This document shows, piece by piece, positions 53,759-63,874 of a DNA stretch of 64,000 bases (within the stretch, counting starts at the first letter, position 1; each line of letters starts with the position of its first letter). The notes under the pieces are model-generated. The model did not search any database. It worked only from the letters and a program-made list of their open reading frames with translations, and was not told where the DNA came from. The translations under genes were made by a program, and so were the position numbers. The stretch comes from Pelotomaculum propionicicum (GTDB lineage Bacteria > Bacillota > Desulfotomaculia > Desulfotomaculales > Pelotomaculaceae), in NCBI RefSeq assembly GCF_004369225.1, contig NZ_QFFZ01000012.1:18199-82198 (forward strand), in the 5' to 3' direction.

Positions 53759-53938
53759 TTAGGCTTCCTCAACCTTAAGCAAATGTCCGACTTTATTGAC
53801 CATACCCCTTACCTGGGGGGTATCTTCACAGATTACTGAACGGTTCGTTTTGGTCAGGCCCAGGGTACGCACAGTGACTCGCTGGTCTTCCGGACGGCCG
53901 ATCAGGCTTTTGACCAGAGTAATCTTCAACTTAGCCAA
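53759..53938 (-). CDS. rpmD: 50S ribosomal protein L30
   Basis: 59 residues with a TTG start at 53938, GGAGGGAATAAC upstream. [19 protein letters not shown] and the later [15 protein letters not shown] are diagnostic of the short bacterial L30. Lies between rpsE (11 bases) and rplO. Confidence 0.96.
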   Translation of the reverse strand: MAKLKITLVKSLIGRPEDQRVTVRTLGLTKTNRSVICEDTPQVRGMVNKVGHLLKVEEA

Positions 53939-53949
53939 GTTATTCCCTC

Positions 53950-54450
53950 CTAGCCCAACAATTCTTCTACAGTTTTTCCTCTCAGGCGGGCCACTTCTTC
54001 AGGGGTCTTCAGACTGCTGAGAGCCTCTATGGTTGCGCGAACCATATTGTTGGCGTTGTTGGAACCAAGCGACTTGGTGAGAATGTCTCTTATTCCGGCC
54101 AACTCCAGGATAGCCCGCACCGGACCACCGGCAATCACGCCTGTACCGGGGGCGGCAGGTTTCAAGAGGACCTTGCCCGCGCCAAATACTCCCGTAACCT
54201 CGTGTGGGATGGTGGTGCCGGACAGAGGAACTTTAATCAGGGACTTTTTCGCGTCCTCGATACCTTTGCGGATAGCCTCCGGTACTTCTCCAGCCTTGCC
54301 CAGACCGGCGCCGACGTGTCCTTCGCCGTCTCCGACCACCATCAGGGCTGAAAAACTAAACCTCCGGCCACCCTTGACCACCTTGGCAACACGGTTTATA
54401 AATACGACTTTTTCGGAAGTTTCCAGTTTGCTGGCGTCAATTCTTGCCAT
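53950..54450 (-). CDS. rpsE: 30S ribosomal protein S5
   Basis: 166 residues. [41 protein letters not shown] and [18 protein letters not shown] are diagnostic. Contributes to decoding accuracy. Confidence 0.98.
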   Translation of the reverse strand: MARIDASKLETSEKVVFINRVAKVVKGGRRFSFSALMVVGDGEGHVGAGLGKAGEVPEAIRKGIEDAKKSLIKVPLSGTTIPHEVTGVFGAGKVLLKPAAPGTGVIAGGPVRAILELAGIRDILTKSLGSNNANNMVRATIEALSSLKTPEEVARLRGKTVEELLG

Positions 54451-54469
54451 CTATTTCCCTCCTTTTTGA

Positions 54470-54637
54470 GACGTGAGATGTGAGAGGTTAGAGGTGAGAC
54501 TCGATGGAATTTGCCTTTAGCAAATTCCTTTTATTCCGGCACCTGACACCTGGTGTCTTATTTCAATCCCCATTGGAATTCGCCAAAGCGAATTCCTTCT
54601 TAATCTCACTTCTCATTTCTCGCTTCTCACTTCTTAT
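54470..54637. repeat. Intergenic hairpin with two GGAATT-type cores
   Basis: Left arm GAGACGTGAGATGTGAGAGG, right arm AATCTCACTTCTCATTTCTC. Two central palindromes: GGAATTTGC/GCAAATTCC (about 54509-54532) and GGAATTCGC/GCGAATTCC (about 54574-54596). CACCTGACACCTGGTG between them. Longest member (168 bases) between rpsE and rplR. Confidence 0.75.
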
Positions 54638-55018
54638 TTAAAACTCCAGCCCGCCAGCCCGGGCCGCTTCTGCCAGGGCTTTAATCCTTCCATGGTAAAC
54701 GTAACCGGCGCGGTCGAAAACAACCTGTTTAATACCGGCTTCCTGCGCCTTTTCAGCCAGCAGCTTACCCACAGCCGCCGCCGCGCTGGCATTGCTGCCG
54801 TTGGGCAATTTCCCCTTTAACTCAGGGGCCAGGGTCGATACTGCAATAAGCGTATTGCCTTTTTCGTCATCAACAATTTGAGCATAAATATTTTGTAAGC
54901 TGCGGAACACGTTCAACCTTGGCCGCTCAGCAGTGCCGCTTATTTTTCTGCGGACCCTCTGCCGCCGAATACCCCGCAGGGCTTCACGACTGGGCTTGTT
55001 CAGCACGTTGAGATTCAC
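54638..55018 (-). CDS. rplR: 50S ribosomal protein L18
   Basis: 126 residues. [37 protein letters not shown] and the C-terminal [20 protein letters not shown] are diagnostic. Binds 5S rRNA. Confidence 0.97.
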   Translation of the reverse strand: MNLNVLNKPSREALRGIRRQRVRRKISGTAERPRLNVFRSLQNIYAQIVDDEKGNTLIAVSTLAPELKGKLPNGSNASAAAAVGKLLAEKAQEAGIKQVVFDRAGYVYHGRIKALAEAARAGGLEF

Positions 55019-55049
55019 TCCTTTCAGGCTTCATGTGCATGAACCATTC

Positions 55050-55140
55050 TTTAAGAATACAGGAGCCAGGAGTCAGAATACAGAATAAAATCTTTCTTCT
55101 TCTGAATTCTGAATTCTGTCTTCTGAATTCTTTATTTATG
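55050..55140. repeat. Intergenic hairpin, AGAATACAG/CTGAATTCT type
   Basis: Left arm AAGAATACAGGAGCCAGGAG and TCAGAATACAGAAT, right arm TTCTGAATTCTGAATTCTGT. Closely similar element at 63235-63360. Between rplF and rplR. Confidence 0.75.
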
Positions 55141-55689
55141 TTACTTCTTCCCTTTAGCTCCGGCTTTACCGGCTTTACGCCGTATTCTTTCACCTTCGTA
55201 CTTAATTCCTTTGCCCTTATAAGGCTCAGGCTCTCGTACTGCGCGTACCGCTGCAGCCAGTGCGCCGACTTTTTCCTTGTCAAGACCCTTGATACTGATT
55301 TTAGTAGGGGCAGGCACTTCAATCTCCAAACCTGCCTCCGGCTGGATTTCCACCGGATGCGAATAACCTACCGCCAGCACCAGCTTATCGCCCTGCTTGG
55401 AGGCCCGGTAACCTACGCCGACCAGTTCCAGGTTTTTCTGAAAGCCGGTTGTCACTCCAACCACCATATTGTTAATAAGTGTACGCGTCAGACCATGCAG
55501 CGACCTGTGCGTTTTATTGTCAGTTGGCCGTTCTACAACCAGCCTGTTTTCTTCATACTTAATAATCATGTCCTGGTGTAATTCTCTTTCCAGCTGACCT
55601 TTCGGCCCCTTAACCCTGACAGTGCTTCCATCAATCGTGACGTCAACACCCGGGGGGACCGGAATAGGCTGTTTACCAATCCTGGACAT
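55141..55689 (-). CDS. rplF: 50S ribosomal protein L6
   Basis: 182 residues from ATG 55689 (GGAGGTGTGTGAG upstream). [34 protein letters not shown] and [18 protein letters not shown] are diagnostic. Confidence 0.97.
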   Translation of the reverse strand: MSRIGKQPIPVPPGVDVTIDGSTVRVKGPKGQLERELHQDMIIKYEENRLVVERPTDNKTHRSLHGLTRTLINNMVVGVTTGFQKNLELVGVGYRASKQGDKLVLAVGYSHPVEIQPEAGLEIEVPAPTKISIKGLDKEKVGALAAAVRAVREPEPYKGKGIKYEGERIRRKAGKAGAKGKK

Positions 55690-55752
55690 CTCACACACCT
55701 CCAAATTCAGCCTTCAGTCACAGGACATCAGACTTCGGACTGATTGTTGTGG
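55690..55752. repeat. Short intergenic arm, TTCAGTCACAGGACATCAG type
   Basis: CAGCCTTCAGTCACAGGACA and CATCAGACTTCGGACTGA, a minor relative of the spacer element at 56152-56319. Between rpsH and rplF. Confidence 0.4.
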
Positions 55753-56151
55753 CTACCAAACGTAGCATATTACCTCGCCGCCCAGGCCTTCCCTGCGAGC
55801 CTTTTTATCAGACATAATTCCTTTTGACGTTGAGATAATAGCAATACCGAGGCCGCCTAAAACCTTCGGAACATCATCTTTGCGGGCGTAAACCCTTAAA
55901 CCTGGCTTGGAAATCCTTTTCAAGCCGGTAATCACCCGCTCTTTACCGGTGCCGTATTTTAAATAGACCCTAATAATACCCTGCTTGCCGTCGTCAATAA
56001 ACTCATAATCCTTGACAAAGCCCTCATCCCGCAGGATAGCTGCAATAGCCTTCTTCATCCTGGAAGCAGGCGCTTCAACTTTATCGTGATAAACCGTATT
56101 GGCATTACGGATACGGGTTAAAAAATCTGCAATAGGGTCGGTCATAACCAT
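55753..56151 (-). CDS. rpsH: 30S ribosomal protein S8
   Basis: 132 residues. [21 protein letters not shown] and [20 protein letters not shown] are diagnostic. AAGGAGGTTTTTTGC precedes the ATG. Confidence 0.98.
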   Translation of the reverse strand: MVMTDPIADFLTRIRNANTVYHDKVEAPASRMKKAIAAILRDEGFVKDYEFIDDGKQGIIRVYLKYGTGKERVITGLKRISKPGLRVYARKDDVPKVLGGLGIAIISTSKGIMSDKKARREGLGGEVICYVW

Positions 56152-56319
56152 GCAAAAAACCTCCTTCCTTAATTCAGAGGCCTGAAGGAACCGATGCCGG
56201 ATGTCTGATCTGATTCTTCTGAAACCTACTTATGGATTCAAATTAATCTTCTCAGGCTCCAACTTCTGATTTCTTCCTTCCATATTCAGACCTCTGACTT
56301 CTTACTTCTGACTTCTGAG
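56152..56319. repeat. Intergenic hairpin, CAGAGGCCTGAAGG/CAGACCTCTGAC type
   Basis: Left arm AATTCAGAGGCCTGAAGGAA and GATGTCTGATCTGATTCTTC, right arm TATTCAGACCTCTGACTTCT and TACTTCTGACTTCTGAG. Between rpsN and rpsH. Confidence 0.6.
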
Positions 56320-56508
56320 CTACCAGCTGGATTTGCGGATGCCGGGGAGTTCCCCTTTATAAGAAAGTTCTCTGAAACAGATCCGGCAAATCCCGAATTT
56401 TCTCATATAGGCGTGAGGCCTTCCACAAAGCTTGCACCTATTATATGCCCGTACTTTAAACTTCGGAGGACGCATCGCTTTTAGAATCATAGATTTTTTT
56501 GCCAACAT
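56320..56508 (-). CDS. rpsN: 30S ribosomal protein S14, zinc-binding type
   Basis: 62 residues. Two CxxC pairs ([19 protein letters not shown]) mark the zinc form (type Z). [11 protein letters not shown] is the conserved end. AAGGGAGGAAGATGTTG precedes the start. Confidence 0.97.
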   Translation of the reverse strand: MLAKKSMILKAMRPPKFKVRAYNRCKLCGRPHAYMRKFGICRICFRELSYKGELPGIRKSSW

Positions 56509-56514
56509 CTTCCC

Positions 56515-56621
56515 TCCTTTTGGTGGTAGGTCGTTGGCCTTTGGTCGTTGGATTTTTGCCGGAATTCGCCAAGGCGAATTCCTTCTATCCTAACCACTAA
56601 CCACCAACCACTAACCACTAA
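56515..56621. repeat. Intergenic hairpin, TGGTTGG type with GGAATTCGCC core
   Basis: Left arm TGGTGGTAGGTCGTTGGCCT and TTGGTCGTTGGA, core GGAATTCGCC / GGCGAATTCC (about 56561-56582), right arm CCTAACCACTAACCACCAAC and CACTAACCACTAA. Between rplE and rpsN. Confidence 0.8.
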
Positions 56622-57164
56622 TTATGCTGCCTTAAACGGCATGCCCATTAATCTCAATAGTTCCCTGGCTTCTTCGTCAGTCTTAGCCGTAGTGACAAAA
56701 ATAATATCCATACCGCGAATCTTATCAATCTTGTCGTAATCAATTTCAGGGAACATGAGTTGTTCCCGGACACCCAGGCTGAAATTTCCTCTGCCGTCAA
56801 AGGACTTCGGTGAAACGCCGCGGAAGTCACGCACCCTGGGCAGGGCTATATTAAACAGCTTATCTACGAAATCGTACATGCGCTCACCGCGCAGGGTTAC
56901 CTTCGCCCCCACAGTCATGCCGGCGCGCAGCTTAAAGGCGGCTATAGATTTTTTAGCTTTGGTTGTTACCGGTTTTTGACCGGTAATAGTCATCATATCA
57001 TTGACAGCCGCATCGATGATCTTAGAATTCTGAATGGCTTCACCCAAGCCCATATTTACAACAACTTTTACCAGTTTGGGCGCCTGCATTACGTTCTTAT
57101 AGCCAAATTTCTGCATCAGGGCAGGGATAACATCGTTTTTGTACTTATCCTTAAGCCTGGACAA
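56622..57164 (-). CDS. rplE: 50S ribosomal protein L5
   Basis: 180 residues with a TTG start at 57164, GGAGGTTGGCCA upstream. The open frame extends to 57266 only through the repeat element. [39 protein letters not shown] and [19 protein letters not shown] are diagnostic. Binds 5S rRNA and P-site tRNA. Confidence 0.97.
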   Translation of the reverse strand: MSRLKDKYKNDVIPALMQKFGYKNVMQAPKLVKVVVNMGLGEAIQNSKIIDAAVNDMMTITGQKPVTTKAKKSIAAFKLRAGMTVGAKVTLRGERMYDFVDKLFNIALPRVRDFRGVSPKSFDGRGNFSLGVREQLMFPEIDYDKIDKIRGMDIIFVTTAKTDEEARELLRLMGMPFKAA

Positions 57165-57172
57165 TGGCCAAC

Positions 57173-57286
57173 CTCCTTCCTTGGTGGTGGGTGGTGGGTG
57201 GTGGGCTGTTGGTCGTTGGATTGCTTGTCGGAATTCGCTAAAGCGAATTCCTTCTATCCCAACCACTAACCACTAACTACCAACTA
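57173..57286. repeat. Intergenic hairpin, TGGTTGG type with GGAATTCGC core
   Basis: Left arm TTGGTGGTGGGTGGTGGGTG and GTTGGTCGTTGGA, core GGAATTCGC / GCGAATTCC (about 57230-57251), right arm CCAACCACTAACCACTAACT. Between rplX and rplE; it is read through as an N-terminal extension if L5 is called too long. Confidence 0.8.
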
Positions 57287-57622
57287 CTAAATTGATTCCC
57301 CGCATTTTTTGCAAATGCGTACTTTCTCATCGTTTTCCAGTATCTTTTTACCAACCCTGGTGGGGCTGTTACATTTATTACAGTATAGCATAACATTTGA
57401 ACTATGGATGGGTGCTTCTTTTTGCATGATGCCCCCCTGCGGCACCTTTTGGGTAGGCCTGGAGTGGCGTTTGACCACGTTGACCCCTTCTATAACAACC
57501 CGGCTTTTATCAGGTATCACAGAAAGGACCTTGCCCTTCTTACCAGCATTTTTGCCGGTTATAACCAGTGCTGTATCTCCTTTGCGAACATGGACCTTCT
57601 GCCTGGTTTTTTGTTCAGCCAT
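57287..57622 (-). CDS. rplX: 50S ribosomal protein L24
   Basis: 111 residues. KOW motif [21 protein letters not shown] and the C-terminal cysteine pairs (YCNKC, ICKKCG) seen in many clostridial L24. Initiates 50S assembly. Confidence 0.97.
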   Translation of the reverse strand: MAEQKTRQKVHVRKGDTALVITGKNAGKKGKVLSVIPDKSRVVIEGVNVVKRHSRPTQKVPQGGIMQKEAPIHSSNVMLYCNKCNSPTRVGKKILENDEKVRICKKCGESI

Positions 57623-57639
57623 GTAATATCACCTCCGAT

Positions 57640-57750
57640 ATGAGTCGTGAGTCGTGGGTCGTGGGAAGTGTGTATATCCTGCATTCCTTTAGGGGTTTAA
57701 CCCTTGAAACCTGCTTACATTCTCACGTCTCACGTCCCAAATCCCAATTC
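57640..57750. repeat. Intergenic hairpin, GTCGTGAG/CTCACGTC type
   Basis: Left arm GAGTCGTGAGTCGTGGGTCG, right arm TTCTCACGTCTCACGTCCCA, central GGGGTTTAACCC. Between rplN and rplX. Confidence 0.75.
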
Positions 57751-58119
57751 TCAAAGTACTTCCGGCGCCAGGGAAACGATCTTCATAAAATCGCGGTCCC
57801 TTAACTCACGCGCTACCGGACCAAAGATACGGGTTCCCCGCGGGCTTTGGTCATCCTTGATGACTACGGCGGCGTTTTCATCAAACTTGATATATGAACC
57901 GTCCGGACGGCGCACCTCTTTTTTAGTACGTACAACAACAGCCTTAACAACATCGCCCTTTTTAACGACGCCGCCTGGTGTGGCCTCCTTGACGGAACAA
58001 ATAATAATATCACCTACACTGGCGTAGCGGCGCAGCCCCCCGCCCAAAACACGTATGCACATCAGTCTGCGTGCTCCGGTATTGTCCGCCACAGTAAGCA
58101 TAGACTGGACTTGAATCAC
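57751..58119 (-). CDS. rplN: 50S ribosomal protein L14
   Basis: 122 residues from GTG 58119 (AAGGAGGTAGTTGCC upstream). [20 protein letters not shown] and [20 protein letters not shown] are diagnostic. Confidence 0.98.
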   Translation of the reverse strand: MIQVQSMLTVADNTGARRLMCIRVLGGGLRRYASVGDIIICSVKEATPGGVVKKGDVVKAVVVRTKKEVRRPDGSYIKFDENAAVVIKDDQSPRGTRIFGPVARELRDRDFMKIVSLAPEVL

Positions 58120-58151
58120 GGCAACTACCTCCTTGACATTAGAACCCCGTC

Positions 58152-58415
58152 TTAAATGCGTTCCGCCCGTTCGAGGATCTCTATTACCCGCCACCGCTTT
58201 TCTTTAGAGAGGGGCCGAGTCTCCATCATTCTTACCTTGTCACCGGTATGGCAGGAATTTTCCTCATCGTGCGCCTTGAATTTCTTGGTGCGGCGGATGG
58301 TGCGCTGGTACAGGGGGTGCCTGACCAGGGTTTCAACAGCCACGACTACGGTTTTATCCATTTTGTCGCTTACAACCTTGCCGGTAAGCACCTTGCGCAT
58401 TCCACGCTCTTCCAA
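58152..58415 (-). CDS. rpsQ: 30S ribosomal protein S17
   Basis: 87 residues, TTG start at 58415 (GGGGGATAACGAA upstream). [20 protein letters not shown] and [20 protein letters not shown] are diagnostic. Confidence 0.97.
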   Translation of the reverse strand: MEERGMRKVLTGKVVSDKMDKTVVVAVETLVRHPLYQRTIRRTKKFKAHDEENSCHTGDKVRMMETRPLSKEKRWRVIEILERAERI

Positions 58416-58429
58416 TTCGTTATCCCCCT

Positions 58430-58633
58430 TTACGCCCTCTGGATACCCAGCTCGCGCTCACGAATTATGGTCTTAACCCGCGCGATTTTGCGGCGGACTT
58501 CTTGTAATTTCATTGGATTATCCAGCTGCCCGGTGGCCATCTGGAACCTTAACTTAAAGAGCTCGTCTTTATTGTCATTCAACTTTTTGCTCAGCTCGGC
58601 ATCGGTCAATTCCCTGAGCTCTTTAACCTTCAT
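58430..58633 (-). CDS. rpmC: 50S ribosomal protein L29
   Basis: 67 residues from ATG 58633. [19 protein letters not shown] and [20 protein letters not shown] are diagnostic. It overlaps the end of rplP by 11 bases. Confidence 0.97.
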   Translation of the reverse strand: MKVKELRELTDAELSKKLNDNKDELFKLRFQMATGQLDNPMKLQEVRRKIARVKTIIRERELGIQRA

Positions 58634-59054
58634 TGACCTCACCTACTTCCCCGCGTTTAACAAACTTGGTTTTTATCGGTAATTTATGAGACGCCAAACG
58701 CATCGCTTCGCGGGCGTCCTCTTCGGATACGCCTGCCAGTTCAAACATAATTCTGCCTGGCTTGACAACTGCCACCCAGTATTCCGGGGTGCCTTTACCT
58801 GAACCCATACGTGTTTCCGCCGGTTTGGCCGTGACAGGCTTATCCGGGAAGATCCTGATCCAAACTTTACCGCCCCGTTTAATATGGCGGGTCATGGCAA
58901 TACGGGCTGCTTCAATTTGTCTGTTTGTGATCCAGGCGGGTTCCAATGCCTGAAGTCCATATTCACCAAAATTAATTTCCCTGCCGCCTTTGGCCTTGCC
59001 TGTCATCCGCCCGCGGTGCTGTTTGCGGTGTTTAACCCTTTTCGGTATAAGCAT
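58623..59054 (-). CDS. rplP: 50S ribosomal protein L16
   Basis: 143 residues. [20 protein letters not shown], the later [17 protein letters not shown] and [11 protein letters not shown] are diagnostic. Locates near the A site. Confidence 0.98.
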   Translation of the reverse strand: MLIPKRVKHRKQHRGRMTGKAKGGREINFGEYGLQALEPAWITNRQIEAARIAMTRHIKRGGKVWIRIFPDKPVTAKPAETRMGSGKGTPEYWVAVVKPGRIMFELAGVSEEDAREAMRLASHKLPIKTKFVKRGEVGEVNEG

Positions 59055-59059
59055 GCCGC

Positions 59060-59755
59060 CTATTCGCCTCCTTCACCGGGAGCAGCTTTACCTCCCCTGG
59101 CCGGGGCATTTTTTACTGCCTTTGCTTCCGGTAAAATTTCTCCTTTGTAGATCCATACTTTAATACCAATTTTGCCGTAAGTGGTATTTGCCTCAGCAAC
59201 TCCGTAATCTATATCCGCTCGCAGGGTGTGAAGCGGCACCTTGCCTTCGCTGTACCACTCGGAGCGGGCTATTTCAGCACCCGCCAAACGGCCGCCGCAC
59301 GCAATTTTAATCCCCTTGGCTCCCATTTTCATTGAGCGGGACACAACCTGCTTCATAGCCCGCCTGAACGCGATCCTCTTTTCAAGTTGAGAAGCCACGT
59401 TTTCGGCTACAAGCTGCGCATCCAATTCGGGGACCTTGATTTCAACGATATTAACGTTGACCTGCTTACCTGTAAGGTTTTCCAACTGCCTGCGCAGGTT
59501 TTCAACTTCCACGCCGCCCCTGCCTATAACTATACCTGGCTTGGCTGTGTGGATGGAAACTTTGACACGGTTGGCCGCCCGTTCTATTTGGACACGGGAA
59601 ATGCCCGCCGCAAAAAGTTTTTTCTTAATATACCTGCGTATCTTAATATCCTCGTGCAAGAGGCCCGCGTAATTCCTTTTTTCAGCAAACCACTTGCCTT
59701 CCCAATCCTTAATTATACCGATCCGAAGGCCTATAGGATTGACTTTTTGCCCCAC
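59060..59755 (-). CDS. rpsC: 30S ribosomal protein S3
   Basis: 231 residues. [23 protein letters not shown] domain with [15 protein letters not shown], and [20 protein letters not shown] are diagnostic. The C-terminal tail is glycine/alanine-rich. Confidence 0.98.
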   Translation of the reverse strand: MGQKVNPIGLRIGIIKDWEGKWFAEKRNYAGLLHEDIKIRRYIKKKLFAAGISRVQIERAANRVKVSIHTAKPGIVIGRGGVEVENLRRQLENLTGKQVNVNIVEIKVPELDAQLVAENVASQLEKRIAFRRAMKQVVSRSMKMGAKGIKIACGGRLAGAEIARSEWYSEGKVPLHTLRADIDYGVAEANTTYGKIGIKVWIYKGEILPEAKAVKNAPARGGKAAPGEGGE

Positions 59756-59761
59756 TTAAAT

Positions 59762-60103
59762 TTATCCCTCCTTTTTATCGCCCACCATTACGGTAATGTG
59801 ACTGGTGCGCTTACGCAGAACATCTGCGCGGCCCATGGCCCGGGGCTGATAACGTTTCAAGGTGGGCCCCTGGTCAACATAGCACGCTGTTACGAACAAT
59901 TCGTCTTTGTCCAGCTGCAGGTTGTTTTCAGCGTTTGCCGCTGCCGACTTAACAACCTTGGTAACCACTTCCGAGGCCCGTTTGGGTGTATATTTCAATA
60001 TCGCCAGGGCCTCATCCACTTTCTTCCCCCGGATAAGGTCGATTACTTGGCGGACCTTACGCGGGGATATCCTAACGTACTTAGTTATGGCCTTAGCTTC
60101 CAA
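59762..60103 (-). CDS. rplV: 50S ribosomal protein L22
   Basis: 113 residues. [19 protein letters not shown] and [16 protein letters not shown] are diagnostic; the hairpin reaches the exit tunnel. Six bases before rpsC. Confidence 0.98.
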   Translation of the reverse strand: MEAKAITKYVRISPRKVRQVIDLIRGKKVDEALAILKYTPKRASEVVTKVVKSAAANAENNLQLDKDELFVTACYVDQGPTLKRYQPRAMGRADVLRKRTSHITVMVGDKKEG

Positions 60104-60119
60104 CGGTCTTACCTCCCAT

Positions 60120-60232
60120 TTTGGCAGTGAGTCGTGGGCCGTTGGACGTGGGATTCAGGTATTCCTCCCGGGTCTTTTGGACCCTTAAAACCATCCCTGG
60201 TATTCTCACGTCTCACGTCTCATTTCTCACTT
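60120..60232. repeat. Intergenic hairpin, GTCGTGGG/CTCACGTC type
   Basis: Left arm CAGTGAGTCGTGGGCCGTTG and GACGTGGGA, core GGGTCTTTTGGACCC, right arm TATTCTCACGTCTCACGTCT. Between rpsS and rplV. Confidence 0.75.
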
Positions 60233-60517
60233 CTATTTCAATGCTGTAGACCTTTCGGTGTGATGTCCGTGGCCTCTAAAAACCCTGGTGGGTGCGAATT
60301 CACCTAGTTTATGGCCTACCATATCCTCGGTGATATAAACGGGAACGTGCTTTCTGCCTTCATGCACAGCGATAGTATGGCCTACCATTTGCGGGAAGAT
60401 TGTAGAAGCCCTTGACCAGGTCTTAATAACCCTTTTATCACCGGTTTCATTCATTTTTTCTATTCTTTTTAACAGCCTTTCTTCACAAAACGGCCCTTTC
60501 TTCAATGAACGACCCAA
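60233..60517 (-). CDS. rpsS: 30S ribosomal protein S19
   Basis: 94 residues with a TTG start at 60517 (GGAGGTTGCGTT upstream). [20 protein letters not shown] and [16 protein letters not shown] are diagnostic. Confidence 0.97.
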   Translation of the reverse strand: MGRSLKKGPFCEERLLKRIEKMNETGDKRVIKTWSRASTIFPQMVGHTIAVHEGRKHVPVYITEDMVGHKLGEFAPTRVFRGHGHHTERSTALK

Positions 60518-60535
60518 AACGCAACCTCCCTTCAT

Positions 60536-60638
60536 TTTGGTCGTGAGTGGTTGGACGTTGGCCGTTGGATTGGATGTTGGAATTTGGCTTTGCCAAATTC
60601 CTTCTCAAATCTAACCACCAACCACTAACCACCTACCA
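60536..60638. repeat. Intergenic hairpin, TGGTTGG type with GGAATTTGGC core
   Basis: Left arm GTGAGTGGTTGGACGTTGGC and GTTGGATTGGATG, core GGAATTTGGC / GCCAAATTCC (about 60579-60601), right arm CTAACCACCAACCACTAACC. The core differs from those at 56561 and 57230 by paired changes. Between rplB and rpsS. Confidence 0.8.
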
Positions 60639-61463
60639 CTATTTTGTTCTTCTCTTAACGATCAATTTATCGCTCGGCTTTTTCTTTCTGGTGCGCGCGC
60701 CCAGAGCAGGCTTGCCCCAGGGAGTTACCGGGTTGCGTCCTATGGGTGAACGGCCCTCGCCACCGCCATGGGGGTGGTCAACCGGGTTCATCACCACACC
60801 CCGGACTGTCGGGCGAATGCCCATCCAGCGCTTGCGCCCGGCTTTCCCAATGGTAATGTTTTCGTGTTCAACATTGCCTACCTGGCCAATAGTGGCCCTG
60901 CATTCCTGCAGCAGCAGCCGCATTTCGCCGGATGGCATCCTGATGTTGGCGTATTTGCCCTCCTTGGCCATTAACTGTGCCGAAGCGCCCGCCGAGCGGA
61001 CCAGTTGGCCGCCGCCTTTGGGATATAGCTCAATATTGTGGACCATGGTGCCGAGTGGGATATTCCTGAGAGGCAGGCAGTTGCCTACTTTGATGTCTGC
61101 GTCCGGCCCGGAAACCAGCGTTTGCCCGACTTCAAGGCCAACCGGGGCAATGATATAACGTTTTTCACCATCGGCATAATTAAGCAGGGCAATGCGTGAC
61201 GAACGGTTGGGGTCATACTCAATACTGACGACCTTGGCCGGAATACCGTCTTTATCCCGTTTAAAATCAATTATCCGGTACATCCGCTTATGGCCGCCGC
61301 CATGGTGCCTTACTGTCAGTTTCCCCTGAGTATTGCGCCCGCCGCTCTTCTTCAAAGGCTTAACCAGTGACTTTTCAGGCTCCGACTTGGTAATCTCTTT
61401 GAAATCAGATACGGTCACAAACCGGCGACCGGGTGATGTTGGCTTAAACTTCTTTACAGCCAT
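60639..61463 (-). CDS. rplB: 50S ribosomal protein L2
   Basis: 274 residues. [36 protein letters not shown] and [15 protein letters not shown], the peptidyl-transferase-centre loop, are diagnostic. Confidence 0.98.
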   Translation of the reverse strand: MAVKKFKPTSPGRRFVTVSDFKEITKSEPEKSLVKPLKKSGGRNTQGKLTVRHHGGGHKRMYRIIDFKRDKDGIPAKVVSIEYDPNRSSRIALLNYADGEKRYIIAPVGLEVGQTLVSGPDADIKVGNCLPLRNIPLGTMVHNIELYPKGGGQLVRSAGASAQLMAKEGKYANIRMPSGEMRLLLQECRATIGQVGNVEHENITIGKAGRKRWMGIRPTVRGVVMNPVDHPHGGGEGRSPIGRNPVTPWGKPALGARTRKKKPSDKLIVKRRTK

Positions 61464-61490
61464 AGGTGTTTACACCTCCTAACCACAAAA

Positions 61491-61778
61491 TTACATGCCT
61501 TCAAAAATTTCAATTTTATCGCCTTTTTTCAAAGTAACTATGGCTTTTTTGGTGTCGGGAGTCCTGCCTGGAATACGGCGGACTCTTTTGATTTTACCTT
61601 TAACGTTCATGGTATTGACTTTTTCTACTTTAACTTTGAAAATTTTTTCTACAGCCTGTTTAATTTCAGTCTTATTGGCTCTGGGATCCACCACAAAGGT
61701 ATACTTGTTATCTTGTAGTAAGGATGTGCTTTTTTCAGTAACCACCGGTCTTTTTAAAACGTCTCGGGGATCCTTCAT
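61491..61778 (-). CDS. rplW: 50S ribosomal protein L23
   Basis: 95 residues. [20 protein letters not shown] and the VFVVD-like strand [21 protein letters not shown] are diagnostic. Tunnel-exit docking site for trigger factor and SRP. Overlaps rplD stop by one base. Confidence 0.97.
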   Translation of the reverse strand: MKDPRDVLKRPVVTEKSTSLLQDNKYTFVVDPRANKTEIKQAVEKIFKVKVEKVNTMNVKGKIKRVRRIPGRTPDTKKAIVTLKKGDKIEIFEGM

Positions 61779-62398
61779 TATGCAAACACCTCCTCAACCC
61801 TGACCACGGCGTCCTTTGTGATAACCAGCTTATCGTAGGAAAGTATGTCGTAAACATTGAGCCCTTCAGCTGTTAAAGGCTTGATATTGGGAATGTTCCT
61901 GGCTGATTTCTCTACCGTTTCATCCTTATCAGCCGTTACCAGCAGAGCGTCACCAACCTTGAGGTTGTTTAATATTTTAGCCATATCGCTGGTTTTAGGC
62001 TGCTCCAGCTTTAATTCATCCAGAACAAGGATGTCTCCGGTATTTACTTTAGACGAAAGGGCTGATTTAAGCGCCAGCCTTCTCACTTTCCTGGGCAGAT
62101 TGTATCCGTATTTGCGTGGATGCGGGCCAAAAACAATCCCGCCGCCGCGCCAGATGGGTGAACGGATAGTGCCGTGGCGAGCCCTGCCGGTGCCTTTTTG
62201 GCGCCAGGGCTTACGGCCGCCGCCGCTTACCTCCGACCTGGTTTTAGTATCATGAGTCCCCAGGCGCCGGCCGGCCAACTGCATTATAACAGCATCATGC
62301 AGGACCGGCTCATGGACTTCCACACCAAAGATTTCTTCTTTCAGCGTCACTTCGCCGACCTGTTCACCGTTGATATTGTACAGCGCTACTGTAGGCAT
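61778..62398 (-). CDS. rplD: 50S ribosomal protein L4
   Basis: 206 residues. [20 protein letters not shown], then [17 protein letters not shown], the tunnel loop, and the C-terminal [12 protein letters not shown] are diagnostic. Confidence 0.97.
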   Translation of the reverse strand: MPTVALYNINGEQVGEVTLKEEIFGVEVHEPVLHDAVIMQLAGRRLGTHDTKTRSEVSGGGRKPWRQKGTGRARHGTIRSPIWRGGGIVFGPHPRKYGYNLPRKVRRLALKSALSSKVNTGDILVLDELKLEQPKTSDMAKILNNLKVGDALLVTADKDETVEKSARNIPNIKPLTAEGLNVYDILSYDKLVITKDAVVRVEEVFA

Positions 62399-62404
62399 GA
62401 GATA

Positions 62405-62531
62405 TATCCTCCTTCACTGGGACGTGAGACGTGGGACGTGTCGTGGTATTTTATATTCACGACGTAGGATGCCATGTCTTGTATCCCCAGTCTCATGTGC
62501 AAATGTTTCGTGGAACACAAGGTCTCACGTC
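62405..62531. repeat. Intergenic hairpin, GACGTGAGACGTGGG/GTCTCACGTCTC type
   Basis: Left arm GGGACGTGAGACGTGGGACG, right arm AAGGTCTCACGTCTCAATCC; inner part GTCGTGGTATTTTATATTCACGAC forms a second hairpin (about 62439-62462). Between rplC and rplD. Confidence 0.75.
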
Positions 62532-63170
62532 TCAATCCTCACGACTCTTCGTGGATGGTTTGACCAGCACCAGCCCGCCTTTAGGGCCGGGCACCGCCCC
62601 TTTAACAGCCAGCATGTTGCGGTCAGCGTCAACTATTACTACTTCAAGGTTCTGTACAGTGACACGCTCGGCTCCCAAGTGGCCGGGCAGCTTTCTTCCC
62701 TTAAAAACCCTGGCCGGGCCTTTCGCTCCCAAAGAGCCGGGCCGGCGGTGGTACTTTGAACCATGCGCCATTGGGCCGCGGTGAAAGCCGTGGCGCTTGA
62801 TGCCACCAGCAAATCCTTTTCCTTTGGTTGTCCCTACTACGTCTACCTTTTCACCAGCGGTGAAAATATCGGCTTTGATTTCTTGGCCTACTTTATAAGC
62901 TTCCGGATCTGCAACGCGCAATTCTCGCAAATAGCGGAGCGGACGGACCCCGGCTTTGGTAAATTGCCCTTTAAGCGGTTTGGTAAAAAGGCGTTCCCTT
63001 TTGTCGCCGAAACCAATCTGAATGGCGCTGTAACCGTCTTTACCAGGTGTTTTGGTCTGGACAACCAGGCACGGGCCCGCTTCAATTACAGTTACGGGAA
63101 TAGCTATACCCTGATCTGTAAAGATCTGCGTCATGCCAATTTTTTTACCTAGAATACCTTTTGGCAACAC
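62532..63170 (-). CDS. rplC: 50S ribosomal protein L3
   Basis: 212 residues, TTG or ATG region start (GGAGGTGGCAAG upstream, MLPKGILG). [19 protein letters not shown] and [20 protein letters not shown], then [20 protein letters not shown] are diagnostic. Confidence 0.97.
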   Translation of the reverse strand: MLPKGILGKKIGMTQIFTDQGIAIPVTVIEAGPCLVVQTKTPGKDGYSAIQIGFGDKRERLFTKPLKGQFTKAGVRPLRYLRELRVADPEAYKVGQEIKADIFTAGEKVDVVGTTKGKGFAGGIKRHGFHRGPMAHGSKYHRRPGSLGAKGPARVFKGRKLPGHLGAERVTVQNLEVVIVDADRNMLAVKGAVPGPKGGLVLVKPSTKSRED

Positions 63171-63229
63171 TTGCCACCTCCATTTTCTGTGATAAGAGGT
63201 TGATTTCTCAACATTACCTCTATTCTTAG

Positions 63230-63360
63230 GAGAATACAGTAGTCAAGAGTCATTCTTCAAGAATACAGGAGTCAGGAGTCAGAATACAGAATAGAATCTT
63301 TTTCTTTTGTCTCATCTGTCTTCTGGATTCTGGATTCCTTTTTCTTCTGAATTCTGAATT
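63230..63360. repeat. Intergenic hairpin, AGAATACAG/CTGAATTCTG type
   Basis: Left arm AAGAATACAGGAGTCAGGAG, then TCAGAATACAGAAT; right arm TCTTCTGGATTCTGGATTCC and TTCTGAATTCTGAATTCT. Nearly the same as the rplF-rplR spacer at 55050. Between rpsJ and rplC. Confidence 0.75.
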
Positions 63361-63669
63361 CTAAAGCTTTATCTCGATATCCACCCCCGCCGGCAGGTCG
63401 AGGCGCATTAAGGCGTCAACCGTCTTGGGCGTGGGCTCAAGGATGTCAATCAGCCTCTTATGTGTGCGCATTTCAAACTGCTCGCGGGAGTCCTTGTTGA
63501 CGTGGGGGCTGCGCAGAATAGTATAAATGTTTTTTTCCGTGGGCAGCGGTATTGGGCCGGCCACGGAAGCGCCTGTCCTTTTTGCTGTATCTACAATCTT
63601 TTGCGCAGACTGGTCAAGCATGTGATGGTCAAAAGCCTTTAACCTGATCCTGATCTTCTGGCTTTTCAT
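63361..63669 (-). CDS. rpsJ: 30S ribosomal protein S10
   Basis: 102 residues. [20 protein letters not shown] and [20 protein letters not shown] are diagnostic. First gene of the S10 operon and also NusE in antitermination. AAGGAGGACCT precedes the start. Confidence 0.98.
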   Translation of the reverse strand: MKSQKIRIRLKAFDHHMLDQSAQKIVDTAKRTGASVAGPIPLPTEKNIYTILRSPHVNKDSREQFEMRTHKRLIDILEPTPKTVDALMRLDLPAGVDIEIKL

Positions 63670-63723
63670 ACTTTTTAGGTCCTCCTTTACGCCCGATTAC
63701 CGGACTTTCTCGGTGAAAATTCC

Positions 63724-63838
63724 CCATTTTGGTAGTCGGTTGTGTGTAGTCGGTAGTCGGATTGCTTGTTGGAAATCGCCTTTGGCGATTTCCTTCTAAA
63801 ATCTGACTACTTACTACCGACTACTGACTACTGAACTG
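63724..63838. repeat. Intergenic hairpin, GTAGTCGG/CCGACTAC type with GGAAATCGCC core
   Basis: Left arm GGTAGTCGGTTGTGTGTAGT and CGGTAGTCGGA, core GGAAATCGCC / GGCGATTTCC (about 63770-63792), right arm CTGACTACTTACTACCGACT and ACTGACTACTG. Between tuf and rpsJ. Confidence 0.8.
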
Positions 63839-63874
63839 GCAACCTTTCACCTCATCGCATTTAATCAAAAGTGT

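Noticed and set aside
57164..57266. N-terminal extension of L5
   Set aside because: The extension is encoded by the spacer hairpin element; the family start fits the TTG at 57164 with a good ribosome site.
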